Program-made: the position numbers and the translations under genes | Notes under the pieces: generated by a model | What the model saw: the letters and a program-made list of their open reading frames with translations, nothing else | Database searches by the model: none | What the model was told of the DNA's origin: nothing | From: Flavobacterium sp. 90 | GTDB taxonomy: Bacteria > Bacteroidota > Bacteroidia > Flavobacteriales > Flavobacteriaceae | Direction of reading: 5' to 3' | Assembly (NCBI RefSeq): GCF_004339525.1 | Contig: NZ_SMGE01000001.1 | Coordinates: forward strand, 4,712,001-4,776,000 | DNA length: 64,000 nt | Shown here: piece by piece, positions 62,272 to 64,000 of the stretch | Layout: each line of letters begins with the position of its first letter | Position numbering within the stretch: the first letter of the stretch is position 1

Positions 62272-63858
62272 ATGAGAAAAATATACGTCTCGCTTTTATT
62301 GGTTATGAGTTCGCTGTCATTTGCACAGCGAACCATCACCATTAGCACAGATAATGTAGTGCAAACTATGGACGGTTTCGGAGGTTCTGATGCCTGGAGA
62401 TGTCAGTTTGTGGGTAAAAATTGGCCAGATCAAAAAAAGAACGCCATTGCTGATTTACTTTTTAGTAAAGAAATTGACGCACAAGGAAATCCAAAAGGAA
62501 TCGGGCTTTCGATCTGGAGATTTAATCTTGGAGCAGGAAGTACAGAGCAAGGCGAAAACAGCAGAGTTTCGGACGAGTGGAGAAGAAGCGAATCTTTTTT
62601 GCAAGCCAACGGAACTTACGATTTCTCTAAACAAGAAGGGCAAAGATGGTTTTTGCAGGCTGCTAAAAAACGAGGTGTCGAGAAATTCCTGATTTTTACC
62701 AATAGTCCACCGGTTTATATGACAAACAACGGATTGTCCTTTGCAACTCAAAAGAATAAACTGAATCTAAAAGATGGTGCAATTCCAAAATTTGCCGATT
62801 TCTTAGTTCAAAGTATTCAGGGATTAGAGAAAAAAGAAGGAATCAAATTCGATTATGTAAGTCCAATAAACGAACCGCAATGGGAATGGATGCCAAATAA
62901 CGGCGACAAAAACAGTCAGGAAGGAACGCCGGCAACCAATCAGGAAATCTATGATTTGACCAAATCACTTTCGGAAAAACTCAAAGCAAATAAAATGAGT
63001 ACTGAAATCGTAATTGCCGAAGCTGGACAAATCAATTATTTATATGAAAATGTAAATGCCGAAAACAGAGACAATCAAATTGAGTATTTCTTTGGAAAAA
63101 CAAAAACAAACATTTCGAAATTCTCTAATGTAAAAAATGTGATTTTAGGGCACAGTTACTTTACAACGTGGCCAGTTGAGAAACAAGTTTTAAGCCGAAA
63201 ACTAATCGCGGCAAACATTAGACAAAATCCCGGATTGAAATATTGGCAATCAGAATATTGCATTTTAGAAAACCCCGGAGAAGCTGAAATTCCGGGTGGT
63301 TCAGGCGGAGGAAGAGATTTAGGAATGCAAACAGCTTTATTCGTTGCGCGTTTAATTCACAATGATATTGCAGTTGCAAACGCCGCTTCATGGCAATGGT
63401 GGACTTCAATAACCAGAGTCGATTATAAAGACGGTTTGATTTACCTTGACGACGGAAAAAGCAACGGAGGAACAACACCGGATTACGTGAGAAACGATGG
63501 AGAATTTCATGATTCAAAACTACTTTGGGCTTTAGGAAATTATTCCTTATTTGTGCGTCCGGGAATGCTAAGAATCGATGTTCCAAATCAAAACGAACTC
63601 GACGCTGCAAACGACGTTATGTTAACAGCTTATAAAGATGTACAGAACAAAAAACTAATTGTAGTTGCGGTAAACTGCGGAAAATCTCCCCAGAAATACA
63701 AATTCAATCTTTCAAAAGGAACGGTAAAAAATAACGAAGTAACGCCGTATATTACTTCGGAAAACAGCAATTTAAAAAGAACAGAAATTCAAAAAATCGA
63801 TAATCTCGAAATTCCAGCTAAATCAGTAGTGACGTTTGTTGGAGAATTACAGTATTAA
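62272..63858 (+). CDS. GH30 glycosidase, secreted paralogue
   Basis: A 528-residue paralogue of the preceding enzyme with a plain Sec signal (MRKIYVSLLLVMSSLSFAQ), not a lipobox. Catalytic Glu201 in NEPQWEW and Glu328 in QSEYCILE are conserved, as are FGGSDAWRCQFVGKNWP and RFNLGAGSTEQGE. It is separated from the operon by 405 bases of repeats, so it may be under different control. A plain signal peptide implies periplasmic location or secretion, in contrast to the surface lipoprotein, suggesting a two-step attack on the same glycan. Confidence 0.9.
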   Translation: MRKIYVSLLLVMSSLSFAQRTITISTDNVVQTMDGFGGSDAWRCQFVGKNWPDQKKNAIADLLFSKEIDAQGNPKGIGLSIWRFNLGAGSTEQGENSRVSDEWRRSESFLQANGTYDFSKQEGQRWFLQAAKKRGVEKFLIFTNSPPVYMTNNGLSFATQKNKLNLKDGAIPKFADFLVQSIQGLEKKEGIKFDYVSPINEPQWEWMPNNGDKNSQEGTPATNQEIYDLTKSLSEKLKANKMSTEIVIAEAGQINYLYENVNAENRDNQIEYFFGKTKTNISKFSNVKNVILGHSYFTTWPVEKQVLSRKLIAANIRQNPGLKYWQSEYCILENPGEAEIPGGSGGGRDLGMQTALFVARLIHNDIAVANAASWQWWTSITRVDYKDGLIYLDDGKSNGGTTPDYVRNDGEFHDSKLLWALGNYSLFVRPGMLRIDVPNQNELDAANDVMLTAYKDVQNKKLIVVAVNCGKSPQKYKFNLSKGTVKNNEVTPYITSENSNLKRTEIQKIDNLEIPAKSVVTFVGELQY

Positions 63859-63868
63859 AAAGTTTTAA

Positions 63869-63911
63869 GTTTCAGGTTTCAAGTTATCACAATGAACTTG
63901 AAACCTGAAAC
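63869..63911 (+). terminator. Long hairpin after the second GH30 gene
   Basis: GTTTCAGGTTTCAAGTT (63869-63885) and AACTTGAAACCTGAAAC (63895-63911) are exact 17-base inverted repeats, followed by further CTGAAAC-type words and an A run, but no T run on the plus strand. It may end the transcript or be a dispersed repeat. The last bases of the window (63951-63990) are GCTAAG-type repeat on the minus strand. Confidence 0.6.
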
Positions 63912-64000
63912 CTGAAACCCGAAACAAAAAAACTAAATTTAAGAATAACACAAAAGCTCAGAACCTCAGTATCTCAGCACCTTAGAACCTTTAAGAAAAA

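Overview
The window looks like a chromosomal segment of a Flavobacterium-type member of the Bacteroidota. The evidence is AT-rich DNA, promoters of the TAnnTTTG class with no E. coli-type -35/-10, two SusC/SusD pairs, a hybrid two-component regulator of the Bacteroidota glycan type, lipoprotein signals followed by acidic residues, and intergenic regions full of short palindromic repeats. I see no tRNA, rRNA, CRISPR array, insertion sequence or prophage. The species is not determined.

Left part (1-15.1 kb), ordinary accessory and housekeeping genes. A tripartite RND efflux operon on the minus strand (TolC-like, RND pump, adaptor cut by the window edge) is divergent from a LytS/LytTR two-component pair and a PepSY-like secreted protein. 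Then, on the minus strand, come an AraC regulator with two short-chain dehydrogenases, a 2H-phosphoesterase, a CocE/NonD-type hydrolase with a small membrane protein, and a degenerate receiver-like protein. A gene-poor stretch (15.1-16.3 kb) holds a probable structured small RNA and a duplicated repeat of about 220 bp.

Middle part (16.3-46.8 kb), a pectin utilisation locus. Outer-membrane and periplasmic functions are SusC/SusD, two GH28 polygalacturonases, a PL10-CE8 pectate lyase/pectin methylesterase fusion, two GH105 unsaturated uronyl hydrolases, a GH43, a CE12 acetylesterase, alpha/beta-hydrolase esterases and a DUF4861 protein. Cytoplasmic functions are an ExuT-like transporter, KduI and KduD for unsaturated products, UxaC, UxaB and UxaA for galacturonate, then KdgK and KdgA, giving pyruvate and glyceraldehyde 3-phosphate. 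A LacI-type regulator sits in the middle. A palindrome of consensus TGYAATCGATTACA lies directly against the -7 box of the transporter, kduI and GH28 promoters, and a variant precedes the lacI gene, so the regulon logic can be read from the DNA.

Right part (46.8-64 kb): a second candidate structured RNA, a short collagen-like protein, an unknown protein, a histone H1-like protein, then a hybrid two-component system and a second glycan operon (SusE/F-like lipoprotein, SusC, SusD, GH30 lipoprotein) followed by a second, non-lipidated GH30. By family knowledge the GH30 pair suits beta-1,6-linked galactan side chains, but the substrate is inferred.

The most interesting observations are the operator-promoter architecture, the two unannotated structured RNAs, an EF-hand-like loop inside the RND pump, a GH105 paralogue lacking a conserved active-site histidine, and several families of near-perfect palindromic repeats placed between the genes. 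I found no wholly novel multi-gene system; the window is mainly a well-organised pectin locus.
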